Shown here: one piece after another, positions 8,447-16,481 of the stretch
Numbering within the stretch: the first letter of the stretch is position 1
Layout: each line of letters begins with the position of its first letter
From: WHSM01 sp050701635
Lineage (GTDB): Bacteria; Actinomycetota; Actinomycetes; Mycobacteriales; Micromonosporaceae
Length of the DNA: 43,358 bases
Assembly: GCA_050701635.1 (NCBI GenBank)
Contig: JBOGDF010000002.1
Span: forward strand, 1 to 43,358
Reading direction: 5' to 3'
Notes under the pieces: model-generated
Seen by the model: the letters and a program-made list of their open reading frames with translations, nothing else
What the model was told of the DNA's origin: nothing
Database searches by the model: none
Made by a program: the position numbers and the translations under genes

Positions 8447-10204
8447 TTGGCCCCTTCCATTGGGACGAGCGCAGGGACGACGAAGCACATCTTCGTCACC
8501 GGGGGCGTCGCCTCCTCACTCGGCAAGGGCCTCACCGCCTCGAGTCTCGGAAACCTACTCACCGCGCGCGGGCTGCGGGTGGTGATGCAGAAGCTCGACC
8601 CGTACCTCAATGTCGACCCCGGGACGATGAACCCGTTCCAGCACGGCGAGGTGTTCGTCACCGAGGACGGGGCGGAGACCGACCTCGATATCGGGCACTA
8701 CGAGCGGTTCCTCGACACCGACCTGAACGCGTCGGCGAACGTCACCACCGGACAGATCTACTCCACGGTGATCGCCAAGGAACGGCGCGGGGAGTATCTC
8801 GGTGACACGGTGCAGGTGATCCCGCACATCACCAACGAGATCAAGGAACGGGTACGCGCGATGGCCGCGCCCGGCGACGGGCATCGCCCGCACGTGGTGA
8901 TCACCGAGGTCGGCGGCACGGTGGGCGACATCGAGTCGCTGCCGTTCCTGGAGGCGATCCGGCAGCTGCGGCACGACATCGGGCGCGAGAACTGCATGTT
9001 CATCCACGTCTCGCTGGTGCCGTACCTGGCCCCCAGCGGGGAGCTGAAGACCAAGCCGACGCAGCACTCGGTAGCGCAGCTGCGCAACATCGGTATCCAG
9101 CCGGACGCGATCGTGTGCCGCTCCGACCGGGAGATCCCGGAGAAGCTCAAGCACAAGATCGGCCTCTACTGCGACGTCGACACCGAGGCGGTGATCTCCG
9201 CCGCCGACGCACCCAGCATCTACGACATCCCGAAGGTGCTGCACCGCGAAGGGCTCGACGCGTACGTGGTACGCCGGCTCAACCTGCCGTTCCGGGACGT
9301 CGACTGGCGCAGCTGGGACGACCTGCTGGAGCGGGTGCACAAGCCGACCACCACGGTGAAGGTGGCGCTGGTCGGCAAGTACGTCGACCTGCCCGACGCG
9401 TACCTGTCGGTGTCCGAGGCGGTACGCGCCGCCGGGTTCGCGCACCGGGCCCGGGCCGAGATCGTCTGGGTCGGGGCCGATGCCTGCGCTACCGAGGCCG
9501 GCGCGGCGAGTGTGCTGTCCGGGGTGGACGCGGTGCTGATCCCGGGCGGGTTCGGGGTACGCGGCATCGACGGCAAGATCGGCGCCGCCCGGTACGCCCG
9601 CGAGCACGGCATTCCCACGCTGGGGCTGTGTCTCGGGCTGCAGTGCATGGGTATCGAGGTGGCGCGCGATCTGGCGGGGCTGCCGGACGCCAACTCCACG
9701 GAGTTCGACGCGGCCTGCGACGCCCCGGTGATCGCCACCATGGCCGACCAGCAGGACATCGTCGCCGGCAAGGGCGACCTGGGCGGCACGATGCGGCTCG
9801 GGGCGTACCCGGCGGAGCTGGTGCCCGGCTCGCTGGTCGCCGAGGCGTACGGCACAACCCGGGTCAGCGAACGCCACCGCCACCGGTACGAGGTCAACAA
9901 CGCGTTCCGGGACGCGCTGACCGAGGTCGGGATCCGGATCTCCGGGACCTCCCCGGACGGCCGGCTGGTGGAGTTCATCGAGCTGGACCGGTCGATCCAC
10001 CCGTTCTTCGTCGCCACCCAGGCGCATCCGGAGCTGAAGTCGCGGCCCACCCGCCCGCACCCGCTGTTCGCCGCCTTCGTGGCCGCCGCGATCCGGTACG
10101 CCGATGCCGGCCGGCTCCCGGTCGAGCTGCCCACCCCGGCACCGGGTGACGCGCCCGAACCGGACCACGCCGGCCGCAAGGCCGATACCGCAGTGGTGAG
10201 CTGA
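8447..10204 (+). CDS. pyrG: CTP synthase
   Basis: 585 aa from TTG 8447, with GGGAG 6-7 bases upstream; no ATG or GTG fits better. The amidoligase domain occupies about residues 1-285 (TKHIFVTGGVASSLGKGLTA P-loop, then LDPYLNVDPGTMNPFQHGEV). The class I glutaminase domain occupies about 300-560 with the oxyanion/nucleophile segment GLCLGLQCMG and the His-Glu pair in QAHPELKSRP. It makes CTP from UTP, ATP and glutamine in the cytoplasm. All catalytic motifs are intact. It is followed with no gap by a Nudix gene, as in M. tuberculosis Rv1699-Rv1700. A 115-base spacer separates it from the envelope operon. Confidence 0.97.
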   Translation: MAPSIGTSAGTTKHIFVTGGVASSLGKGLTASSLGNLLTARGLRVVMQKLDPYLNVDPGTMNPFQHGEVFVTEDGAETDLDIGHYERFLDTDLNASANVTTGQIYSTVIAKERRGEYLGDTVQVIPHITNEIKERVRAMAAPGDGHRPHVVITEVGGTVGDIESLPFLEAIRQLRHDIGRENCMFIHVSLVPYLAPSGELKTKPTQHSVAQLRNIGIQPDAIVCRSDREIPEKLKHKIGLYCDVDTEAVISAADAPSIYDIPKVLHREGLDAYVVRRLNLPFRDVDWRSWDDLLERVHKPTTTVKVALVGKYVDLPDAYLSVSEAVRAAGFAHRARAEIVWVGADACATEAGAASVLSGVDAVLIPGGFGVRGIDGKIGAARYAREHGIPTLGLCLGLQCMGIEVARDLAGLPDANSTEFDAACDAPVIATMADQQDIVAGKGDLGGTMRLGAYPAELVPGSLVAEAYGTTRVSERHRHRYEVNNAFRDALTEVGIRISGTSPDGRLVEFIELDRSIHPFFVATQAHPELKSRPTRPHPLFAAFVAAAIRYADAGRLPVELPTPAPGDAPEPDHAGRKADTAVVS

Positions 10205-10822
10205 GTGGCGGAGCCGACCGCCACGTACCGGGTGGTTGACACCAGGGAACGGTTCTCCGGCAAGGTGTTCGACGTGGTCACCGACACCGTGACCATGCCT
10301 GGCGGCGGCACCGCGGACCGGGACTACGTACGGCACGTCGGGGCGGTCGGAGTGGTGGCGCTCGACGACGCCGGACGGGTCGTCCTGATACGCCAGTACC
10401 GCCACCCGGTTCGCCGCCAGCTGTGGGAGCTGCCCGCCGGGCTGATCGACGTACCAGGGGAGGATCCGCTACCGGCGGCGCAGCGGGAGTTGGCCGAGGA
10501 GGCCGAGCTGGCAGCCACCCGGTGGGATCTTCTGGTGGATCTGCACACCACGCCGGGCTGCTCCAACGAGTCGATCCGGGTCTACCTGGCGCGCGAGGTG
10601 GCGCCGCTGCCGGAGCCGGATCACGTGCGTACCGACGAGGAAGCCGAGCTGACCGTCGCCTGGTTCGAGCTCGACGTCGCGGTGGCGATGGTGTTCGCCG
10701 GCGAGATCGCCAACGGCCCGTGCATCGCCGGGCTGCTCGCCGCCGACCATGCCCGCCGGCACGGCTGGGCCGGGCTGCGACCCGCGGACACCGCGCTGCT
10801 CGCCGCCGGCGAACAACCGTGA
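10205..10822 (+). CDS. Nudix hydrolase, ADP-ribose pyrophosphatase type
   Basis: 205 aa from GTG 10205, directly after the pyrG stop. It shows the ADPRase pattern: RQYRHPVRRQLWELPAGLID followed by the Nudix helix RELAEEAEL and, 15 residues on, the ADPRase hallmark proline region (LHTTPGCSNESIRVYLAR). It is a close counterpart of Rv1700. Such enzymes hydrolyse ADP-ribose to AMP and ribose 5-phosphate as a dimer. The Nudix consensus REUXEEXGU has E instead of the near-invariant G at its penultimate position; the metal-binding glutamates remain, so activity is likely. Co-transcription with pyrG is probable. Confidence 0.9.
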   Translation: MAEPTATYRVVDTRERFSGKVFDVVTDTVTMPGGGTADRDYVRHVGAVGVVALDDAGRVVLIRQYRHPVRRQLWELPAGLIDVPGEDPLPAAQRELAEEAELAATRWDLLVDLHTTPGCSNESIRVYLAREVAPLPEPDHVRTDEEAELTVAWFELDVAVAMVFAGEIANGPCIAGLLAADHARRHGWAGLRPADTALLAAGEQP

Positions 10823-10911
10823 CACGCTGGGAGTACGGCCGCGGAGCGTCCGGTACCGGTCATCGTCGTCTGGTAGCCGCGACTCGGACCACGCTGCGGA
10901 GGTTGCGGTTC

Positions 10912-10917
10912 TAGACT
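10912..10917 (+). promoter_or_regulatory. Promoter -10 for the ald leader ORF (leaderless type)
   Basis: TAGACT is followed by exactly six bases and ATG 10924. The same TAGACT-N6-ATG arrangement precedes the TetR gene at 40244. It predicts a transcript starting at or within a base or two of the ATG. Confidence 0.55.
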
Positions 10918-10923
10918 GCGCCG

Positions 10924-10983
10924 ATGGCGCCCTCCGCGCGACAACGAGGTCCGCAGCGCCGTACGAAAAGGGGCAACCGGTGA
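10924..10983 (+). CDS. Arginine-rich 19-residue leader peptide coupled to ald
   Basis: A small ORF encoding MAPSARQRGPQRRTKRGNR (7 Arg and 1 Lys of 19). Its ATG sits six bases after the -10 box TAGACT, the usual spacing for leaderless mRNAs. Its TGA overlaps the ald start as GTGA (10980-10983). The AAAAGGGG that would serve as the ald ribosome binding site lies inside the ORF. No Ala or Leu attenuation codons are present, so a run of Arg codons or simple coupling would be the regulatory handle. It is too short to recognise by homology. The call rests on promoter spacing and the exact overlap. Confidence 0.5.
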   Translation: MAPSARQRGPQRRTKRGNR

Positions 10984-12095
10984 AGGTCGGAATCCCGCGC
11001 GAGATCAAGAACCACGAGTACCGCGTGGCGATCACGCCCGCGGGCGTGCACGAGCTGGCCCGGCACGGGCATCAGGTGTACGTCGAGGCGGGCGCCGGCG
11101 CGGGTTCGGCGATCCCCGACGAGCTGTTCAGGCAGGCCGGCGCCGAGATCCTGCCGACCGCTGACGAGGTGTGGGGCAGCGCGGAGCTGGTGCTGAAGGT
11201 CAAGGAGCCGGTGGCCGAGGAGTACCGCCGGATGCGGGAGGGCCAGGTGCTCTTCACATACCTGCATCTCGCCGCGTCCAAGGAGTGCACCGACGCGCTG
11301 CTGGAGCGCAAGGTCACCGGGATCGCGTACGAGACGGTCGAGCTGCCCGACGGGGCGCTGCCGCTGCTGGCGCCGATGAGCGAGGTGGCCGGGCGGCTCG
11401 CGCCGCAGGTCGGTGCGTACCACCTGATGCGGCAGGGCGGCGGTCGCGGCGTGCTGATGGGCGGCGTTTCGGGGGTGTACGCCGCCAAGGTGGTCGTGAT
11501 CGGCGCCGGCGTGTCCGGGATGAACGCCGCCGCGATCGCGCTCGGTATGCAGGCCGAGGTGCTGCTGCTGGACAAGAACATGAACAAGCTGCGGGACGCC
11601 GACCGGATCTACCAGGGCCACCTGCAGACCGTCGCGTCGAACGCGTACGAGGTGGAGAAGGCGGTGCTCGACGCCGACCTGGTGATCGGGGCGGTGCTGG
11701 TGCCGGGCGCCAAGGCGCCGAAGCTGATCTCGAACGACCTGGTCCGCCGGATGCAGCCGGGCAGCGTGCTGGTCGACATCTCCATCGACCAGGGCGGCTG
11801 TTTCTCCGACTCCCGCCCGACCACGCACGCCGACCCGGTCTACCAGGTGCACGACTCGGTGTTCTACTGCGTGGCGAACATGCCCGGCGCGGTGCCGCAC
11901 ACCTCCACGTACGCGCTGACCAACGTCACCCTGCCGTACGCCGTCGAGCTCGCCGACCACGGCTGGCGGGAGGCGCTGCGGCGCGACCGCGCGCTGGCGC
12001 TCGGACTCAACACCCACGACGGCCTGGTCACCTACGGGCCGGTCGCCGAGGCGCACGGGATGCAGAGCGCGAAGCTGGAGGAGGTGCTGGCCTGA
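10980..12095 (+). CDS. ald: L-alanine dehydrogenase
   Basis: 371 aa from GTG 10980, the usual family length, with AAAAGGGG a few bases upstream. It interconverts L-alanine and pyruvate plus ammonia with NAD. Visible landmarks: N-terminal VGIPREIKNHEYRVAITPAG, substrate-binding K75 in KVKEP and H96 in YLHLAAS, NAD-binding VVVIGAGVSG, and DQGGCFSDSRPTTH (the Asp of IDQGG is the usual catalytic partner). The C-terminus (STYALTNVTLPY) is complete. In mycobacteria ald is elsewhere (Rv2780), so its position between the pyrG-Nudix pair and xerD is a local insertion relative to that order. Expression may depend on translation of the short upstream ORF whose stop overlaps this start. Confidence 0.95.
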   Translation: MKVGIPREIKNHEYRVAITPAGVHELARHGHQVYVEAGAGAGSAIPDELFRQAGAEILPTADEVWGSAELVLKVKEPVAEEYRRMREGQVLFTYLHLAASKECTDALLERKVTGIAYETVELPDGALPLLAPMSEVAGRLAPQVGAYHLMRQGGGRGVLMGGVSGVYAAKVVVIGAGVSGMNAAAIALGMQAEVLLLDKNMNKLRDADRIYQGHLQTVASNAYEVEKAVLDADLVIGAVLVPGAKAPKLISNDLVRRMQPGSVLVDISIDQGGCFSDSRPTTHADPVYQVHDSVFYCVANMPGAVPHTSTYALTNVTLPYAVELADHGWREALRRDRALALGLNTHDGLVTYGPVAEAHGMQSAKLEEVLA

Positions 12096-12109
12096 GCACC
12101 TCGCCGTCC

Positions 12110-13090
12110 GTGGCCGCCGAGCCGCCCGCCGCCGAAGCCGAGGCCCCGCCCGACGCCGCCGAAATACCGGCGGAGCTGGCCCGGGCGGTACGCGGCTATC
12201 TGGACCATCTCGCGGTGGAGCGCGCCCTGGCGGCGAACACGCTCGCGTCGTACCGCCGGGATCTGGCGCGCTACACCGCGCGGCTGGCCGCCGCGGGCGC
12301 CCGCTCGCTGGCCGACGTACGGCCAGGCGACGTGGCGGAGTTCCTGGCCCGGCTGCGGGAGGGCGACCCGGACCATCCGCCGCTGGCCGCCTCGTCCGCG
12401 GCCCGGGCGGTTTCGGCGGTACGCGGGCTGCACCGGTTCGCGCTGCGGGAAGGGCTGACCGGCACCGACCCGGCCGCGGACGTACGCCCCCCGACCCCGC
12501 CGCGCCGGCTGCCGAAGGCGATCAGCGTGGCCGAGGTGTCCGCACTGCTGGACGCCGCCGGGGTCGGCGACGGGCCGCTGCCGCTGCGGGACCGCGCCCT
12601 GCTGGAGTTCCTGTACGGCACCGGCGCCCGGATCAGCGAAGCGGTCGGCTGCGCGGTGGACGAGCTCGACCTGTCCGGCGGCGCGGTGGTGCTGCGCGGC
12701 AAGGGCGGCCGGACCCGGCTGGTCCCGGTCGGCGGGTACGCGAAGCGGGCCACCGAGGCGTACCTGGTGCGAGGCCGCCCCACGCTCAACAGGGCGGGGC
12801 GGGGCAGCCACGCGCTGTTCCTCAACGCCCGGGGCGGGCCGCTGTCGCGGCAGAGCGCCTGGACCATCCTGCGGCAGGCCGCCGAACGCGCCGGGCTCGG
12901 CGTCACCGTCTCGCCCCACACGCTGCGCCACTCGTACGCCACGCACCTGCTCGACGGCGGCGCCGACGTACGGGTGGTGCAGGAGCTGCTCGGGCACGCG
13001 TCGGTGGCGACCACCCAGGTGTACACCCTGGTCACCGTCGACAAGCTGCGCGAGGTGTACGCCGCCAGCCACCCCCGGGCGCTGGGATAA
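12110..13090 (+). CDS. xerD: Site-specific tyrosine recombinase XerD
   Basis: 326 aa from GTG 12110. A CTG at 12092, overlapping the ald stop and 8 bases after GGAGGAGG, is an alternative start, since GTG 12110 lacks a close Shine-Dalgarno. The core-binding SAM-like domain is at about 24-115 (YLDHLAVERALAANTLASYRRDL). The catalytic domain carries the full set: R174 (TGARISE), K198 (GKGGRTR), H270 and R273 (HTLRHSYATHL), H296 (LGHASVATT) and Y305 nucleophile. It resolves chromosome dimers at dif with XerC and FtsK. Position next to parA/scpAB and upstream Nudix matches Rv1700-Rv1701, which argues against a phage integrase. The N-terminal 20 residues are Ala/Pro/Glu-rich and poorly conserved. 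Confidence 0.93.
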   Translation: MAAEPPAAEAEAPPDAAEIPAELARAVRGYLDHLAVERALAANTLASYRRDLARYTARLAAAGARSLADVRPGDVAEFLARLREGDPDHPPLAASSAARAVSAVRGLHRFALREGLTGTDPAADVRPPTPPRRLPKAISVAEVSALLDAAGVGDGPLPLRDRALLEFLYGTGARISEAVGCAVDELDLSGGAVVLRGKGGRTRLVPVGGYAKRATEAYLVRGRPTLNRAGRGSHALFLNARGGPLSRQSAWTILRQAAERAGLGVTVSPHTLRHSYATHLLDGGADVRVVQELLGHASVATTQVYTLVTVDKLREVYAASHPRALG

Positions 13091-13268
13091 GGTCGGTACC
13101 TTCCGGGGTCGGCACCTGGGTCCGCGACACGCCGTGACGGTGGCGGTCGGTGGTGGGGTCGGTGCCGTACAGTCGCCAGCAGGCGTCACGCACTGGCGAG
13201 GGATCCGCCGCCCCGCTTCCCCGGGCTCCACCGAGGCGGCGCCGATCGTCGGGGAAGGGTGTGGTGAC

Positions 13269-14192
13269 ATGGGTCTGGACCGAGACGATGCGTGGGCGGC
13301 GCTGCGCGCCGAGCAGTCCGCCGCGGACTTCAACGACGCTGACCTCGGCCCGGCTGACCCTGAGTCGTACACCGGCAAGGGTCCGATTCCGAAGCCGGAG
13401 CCGGTCGAGGGCCACGGCCCCGCCCGGATCATCGCGATGGCGAACCAGAAGGGTGGCGTCGGCAAGACCACGACGACCATCAACCTGGGTGCCGCGCTCG
13501 CCGAGTACGGCCGCCGGGTGCTGCTGGTGGACTTCGACCCGCAGGGCGCGCTGTCGGTCGGGTTCGGGGTCAACCCGCACAATCTCGATCTGACGATCTA
13601 CAACCTGCTGATGCAGAAGGACGTCGCGATCGACGAGGTCCTGATCAAGACCAACGTCGACGGGCTGCACGTGGTGCCCGCCAACATCGACCTGTCCGCC
13701 GCCGAGATCCAGCTGGTCAACGAGGTCGCGCGGGAGATGACGCTGAAGCGGATCCTGCACCCGGTGGTCCGCGAGTACGACTACATCCTGATCGACTGCC
13801 AGCCCTCGCTCGGGCTGCTGACGGTGAACGCGCTGACCGCCGCGCACGGCGTGATGGTGCCGCTGGAGTGCGAGTTCTTCAGCCTGCGCGGAGTCGCGCT
13901 GCTGCTCGACACCATCGACAAGGTGCGGGAACGGCTCAACTTCGACCTGGAGCTCGAGGGCATCCTGGCCACCATGTACGACAGCCGTACCACCCACTCC
14001 CGCCAGGTGCTGCAGCGCGTGGTGGAGGCGTTCGGCGACCGGGTGTACCAGACCGTGATCACCCGCACCGTACGGTTCCCGGAGACCACGGTCGCCGGCG
14101 AGCCGATCACCACCTGGGCGCCGGCATCGTCGGGCGCCCGCGCGTACCGGCAGCTGGCCCGCGAGGTGATCGCGGCGACGACGGCCAGGTAG
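13269..14192 (+). CDS. parA: ParA/Soj-family ATPase linked to scpAB
   Basis: 307 aa from ATG 13269, preceded by GGGAAGG; the frame is open back to 13134 but the conserved start is here. Deviant Walker A (QKGGVGKTT), Walker A-prime (LLVDFDPQGALSVGFG) and Walker B (YDYILIDCQPSLGLLTVNAL) are intact. It corresponds to Rv1708, the ParA homologue beside scpA and scpB rather than the parAB pair near the origin; no parB is adjacent. The order suggests a role with condensin in chromosome organisation or partitioning, in the cytoplasm on the nucleoid. An acidic 50-residue N-terminal extension precedes the ATPase domain. Confidence 0.9.
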   Translation: MGLDRDDAWAALRAEQSAADFNDADLGPADPESYTGKGPIPKPEPVEGHGPARIIAMANQKGGVGKTTTTINLGAALAEYGRRVLLVDFDPQGALSVGFGVNPHNLDLTIYNLLMQKDVAIDEVLIKTNVDGLHVVPANIDLSAAEIQLVNEVAREMTLKRILHPVVREYDYILIDCQPSLGLLTVNALTAAHGVMVPLECEFFSLRGVALLLDTIDKVRERLNFDLELEGILATMYDSRTTHSRQVLQRVVEAFGDRVYQTVITRTVRFPETTVAGEPITTWAPASSGARAYRQLAREVIAATTAR

Positions 14193-14203
14193 GGGCCATC
14201 GCG

Positions 14204-14881
14204 GTGCTCCGCGCCCTGATCCACCCGGCCGCGTTCGCCGGCCTGCTGCTCGCCTTCCTGCTCGGACTCGCGGTACGTGTCGCCGTCCAGGTCGCGCTGG
14301 CGCAGCGACTACTGCAGCACCGGGTCGGCTCCGTACTGCCGCATCCGCGGCGGGATGTCGATCCGTTCGGTGCGATCGCGGCGGCGCTGGGTGGCACCGG
14401 CTGGGGTCGCCACGCGCAGCTCCCCGACGCCGGCTGGCTGGTACGCACCCCGGGACGGCGCGCCGTGGTGCTGGCGGCGGGCCCGCTCGCGGTGATCGTG
14501 ACCGGGCTGCTGGTACTCGTCGGGTACGGGCTGGCGTACCCGGAGAACGGGTTTCTCGCGATCCGGGAGCCCTCCGACGTGCTGACCGGCGCGCCGGGGC
14601 CGGTGGCGGAGCAGCTCTGGGGATCGCTCGGGGTCGGGCTGCTGTGCTTCGGGGCGCTGGCGCTCGTACCGCTGCCGCCGCTGGACGGCTGGTGGCTGGC
14701 CTGGCTGCTGGTACGCGAGCCGGGGGAGACCTCGCAGAAGGTCCGGTTCTGGCTGGAGGAGCGCAACCTCGGCGTACTGCTGCTGCTGGTGTTCCTGGTG
14801 ATCCCGCTCGGCACCCGGGTGCCCGCCCTGCTGGTGGTGCTCGACGCCGTGGTCACCCCGCTGATGCGGGCGGCGTCGTGA
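14204..14881 (+). CDS. Site-2-protease-like membrane protein without the zinc motif
   Basis: 225 aa from GTG 14204, with AGGTAGGGG upstream, 11 bases after the parA stop. The layout is that of peptidase family M50: helix 1 (about 10-35), HPRRDVDPFGAIAAALGGTGWGR (47-69), a loop with AAGPLAVIVTGLLVL and the second metal-site motif PLPPLDGW (D161). The first motif, HEXXH in active enzymes, reads RVAVQ at about residues 25-29, so both histidines and the glutamate are gone. It is most likely a non-proteolytic relative. The start of scpA follows within 60 bases. M. tuberculosis does not, as I recall, have this gene between Rv1708 and Rv1709. Confidence 0.65.
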   Translation: MLRALIHPAAFAGLLLAFLLGLAVRVAVQVALAQRLLQHRVGSVLPHPRRDVDPFGAIAAALGGTGWGRHAQLPDAGWLVRTPGRRAVVLAAGPLAVIVTGLLVLVGYGLAYPENGFLAIREPSDVLTGAPGPVAEQLWGSLGVGLLCFGALALVPLPPLDGWWLAWLLVREPGETSQKVRFWLEERNLGVLLLLVFLVIPLGTRVPALLVVLDAVVTPLMRAAS

Positions 14882-14922
14882 CCGGTGGGGAGTCCGCGCC
14901 GTGCTCGCCCAGCGTGTTGGGC

Positions 14923-14928
14923 TACCGT
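14923..14928 (+). promoter_or_regulatory. Possible internal leaderless promoter for scpA
   Basis: TACCGT lies six bases before GTG 14935, the spacing expected for a leaderless mRNA. It would let scpA-scpB-rluB be transcribed apart from parA. Confidence 0.4.
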
Positions 14929-14934
14929 CGAGAC

Positions 14935-15837
14935 GTGACCGAATCGTCCCCCGAGCAGACCGCTGCTGTCGACGGCGGGTTCCAGGTCACGCTGGCCAAC
15001 TTCACCGGGCCGTTCGACCTGCTGCTGCAGCTGATCAGCAAACACAAGCTGGACGTCACCGAGGTGGCGCTGTCGACGGTGACCGACGAGTTCATCGCGT
15101 ACATCAAGGGGATGGGTGAGGCCTGGGACCTCGACGAGGCCAGCGAGTTCCTGCTGATCGCCGCCACCCTGCTGGACCTGAAGGCGGCCCGGCTGCTGCC
15201 CACCGCCGACGTCGAGGACGAGGAAGACCTGGCGCTGCTGGAGGCCCGGGATCTGCTGTTCGCCCGGCTGCTGCAGTACAAGGCGTTCAAGGAGGCGGCG
15301 GCGCACATCGCCGGGCTGGAGCGCTCCGCCGCCCGCCGGTACGCCCGCGCGGTGTCGCTGGAGCCACGGTTCTCCGAGGCGCTGCCCGAGGTGCTGCTCG
15401 GCATCGGCGTGGAACGGCTGGCGGAGCTGGCCGCCCGGGCGCTGGCGCCGAAGCAGCCGCAGCTGGTTTCCATCACCCACCTCCACCAGGTACGCGTCAG
15501 CGTCCGGGAACACGCCGCGGTGCTGCGCGACCGGCTGCTGCGGGCGCGTACCGCGAGCTTCCGTACGCTGACCGCCGACTGCCAGTCCACCCTGGAGGTG
15601 GTGGCGCGGTTCCTGGCGTTGCTGGAGCTGTACCGGGAGGGGCTGATCGGCTTCGACCAGGTGCAGGCGCTCGGCGAGCTGACCGTACGGTGGACCGGCG
15701 GCGACGACGTCGGTGACCTGGAGGTCGACGAGTACGCCGGCACCCCCGCCGAGCGGGCCGCCGCGGACGGTGCCGGTCAGGCGGGCTCGACGGGATTCCC
15801 GGGTGAGTCATCCGAGCAGAACCAGAAGGAAAGCTGA
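14935..15837 (+). CDS. scpA: Segregation and condensation protein A (kleisin)
   Basis: 300 aa from GTG 14935. An alternative GTG at 14878 would overlap the previous stop by 4 bases and add 19 residues; the TACCGT-N6-GTG spacing and the family N-terminus favour 14935. The kleisin signature FQVTLANFTGPFDLLLQLISKHKLDVTEVALS opens the protein; EASEFLLIAATLLDLKAARLLP forms the SMC-neck-binding helices; the C-terminal winged helix is near 225-265 (FLALLELYREGLIGFDQVQALGELTVRW). It bridges SMC heads and binds ScpB dimers. The last 30 residues are Ala/Gly/Glu-rich and disordered. Three bases separate it from scpB. Confidence 0.93.
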   Translation: MTESSPEQTAAVDGGFQVTLANFTGPFDLLLQLISKHKLDVTEVALSTVTDEFIAYIKGMGEAWDLDEASEFLLIAATLLDLKAARLLPTADVEDEEDLALLEARDLLFARLLQYKAFKEAAAHIAGLERSAARRYARAVSLEPRFSEALPEVLLGIGVERLAELAARALAPKQPQLVSITHLHQVRVSVREHAAVLRDRLLRARTASFRTLTADCQSTLEVVARFLALLELYREGLIGFDQVQALGELTVRWTGGDDVGDLEVDEYAGTPAERAAADGAGQAGSTGFPGESSEQNQKES

Positions 15838-15839
15838 TC

Positions 15840-16481
15840 GTGAACCCAGAAGACACCACACCCACCGACGGTCCGCCGGAGCCCGCTGCGCGGCCCGACG
15901 CGCCCCCGGAGCAGGCCGACGTGGCCCCGGAGCCGGTCGAGCTGCGGCCGGCGTTGGAGGCGATCCTGCTGGTGGTCGACGAGCCGGTGGCCGACGTCGT
16001 ACTGGCGCAGATTCTGGAGCAGCCCACCGAGCGGGTCACCGCGACGCTGCAGGAGCTCTCCGTGGAGTACACCGCGGACGGGCGCGGCTTCGACCTGCGC
16101 CGCGCGGCGGGCGGATGGCGGCTCTACACCCGCCCCGCGTACGCGGCGTACGTGGAGCGGTTCGTGCTGGACGGCCAGCAGGCCCGGCTCACCCAGGCGG
16201 CGCTGGAGACGCTCGCCGTGGTGGCGTACAAGCAGCCGGTGACCCGGTCGAGGATCTCCGCGATCCGGGGCGTCAACTGCGACGGGGTGGTGCGTACGCT
16301 GCTCACCCGCGGCCTGATCGAGGAGTGCGGCATCGAGCCCGAGAACGGCGCTCACCTGTACGGCACCACCACGCTGTTCCTGGAGAAGCTCGGCCTGGAC
16401 AACGTCGAGGAGCTGCCGCCGCTGGCGCCGTTCCTGCCCACCGACATCGAGGCGCTCGCCGACAGCCATGAACAGCGGTGA
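15840..16481 (+). CDS. scpB: Segregation and condensation protein B
   Basis: 213 aa from GTG 15840, 3 bases after scpA. An acidic Pro/Glu-rich leader of about 35 residues precedes two winged-helix domains (about 36-110 and 115-190). Characteristic segments are ALEAILLVVDEPV, RAAGGWRLYTRPAYAAYVERF and LETLAVVAYKQPVTRSRISAIRGVNCDGVVRTLLTRGLI. It binds as a dimer to the ScpA middle region in the SMC condensin complex. The rluB ATG lies inside its 3' end (14-base overlap), so the two are translationally linked. Confidence 0.94.
   Translation: MNPEDTTPTDGPPEPAARPDAPPEQADVAPEPVELRPALEAILLVVDEPVADVVLAQILEQPTERVTATLQELSVEYTADGRGFDLRRAAGGWRLYTRPAYAAYVERFVLDGQQARLTQAALETLAVVAYKQPVTRSRISAIRGVNCDGVVRTLLTRGLIEECGIEPENGAHLYGTTTLFLEKLGLDNVEELPPLAPFLPTDIEALADSHEQR

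Noticed and set aside
8398..8805. Forward ORF starting at GTG 8398 before pyrG
   Set aside because: It overlaps pyrG in another frame and its product has no protein-like features; GTG 8398 more likely marks the transcript start region.
12110..13090. Tyrosine recombinase as a mobile-element integrase, with tRNA-Pro as its attachment site
   Set aside because: It sits in the conserved Nudix-xerD-parA-scpAB order, is 8 kb from the tRNA, and no direct repeats or phage genes are seen.
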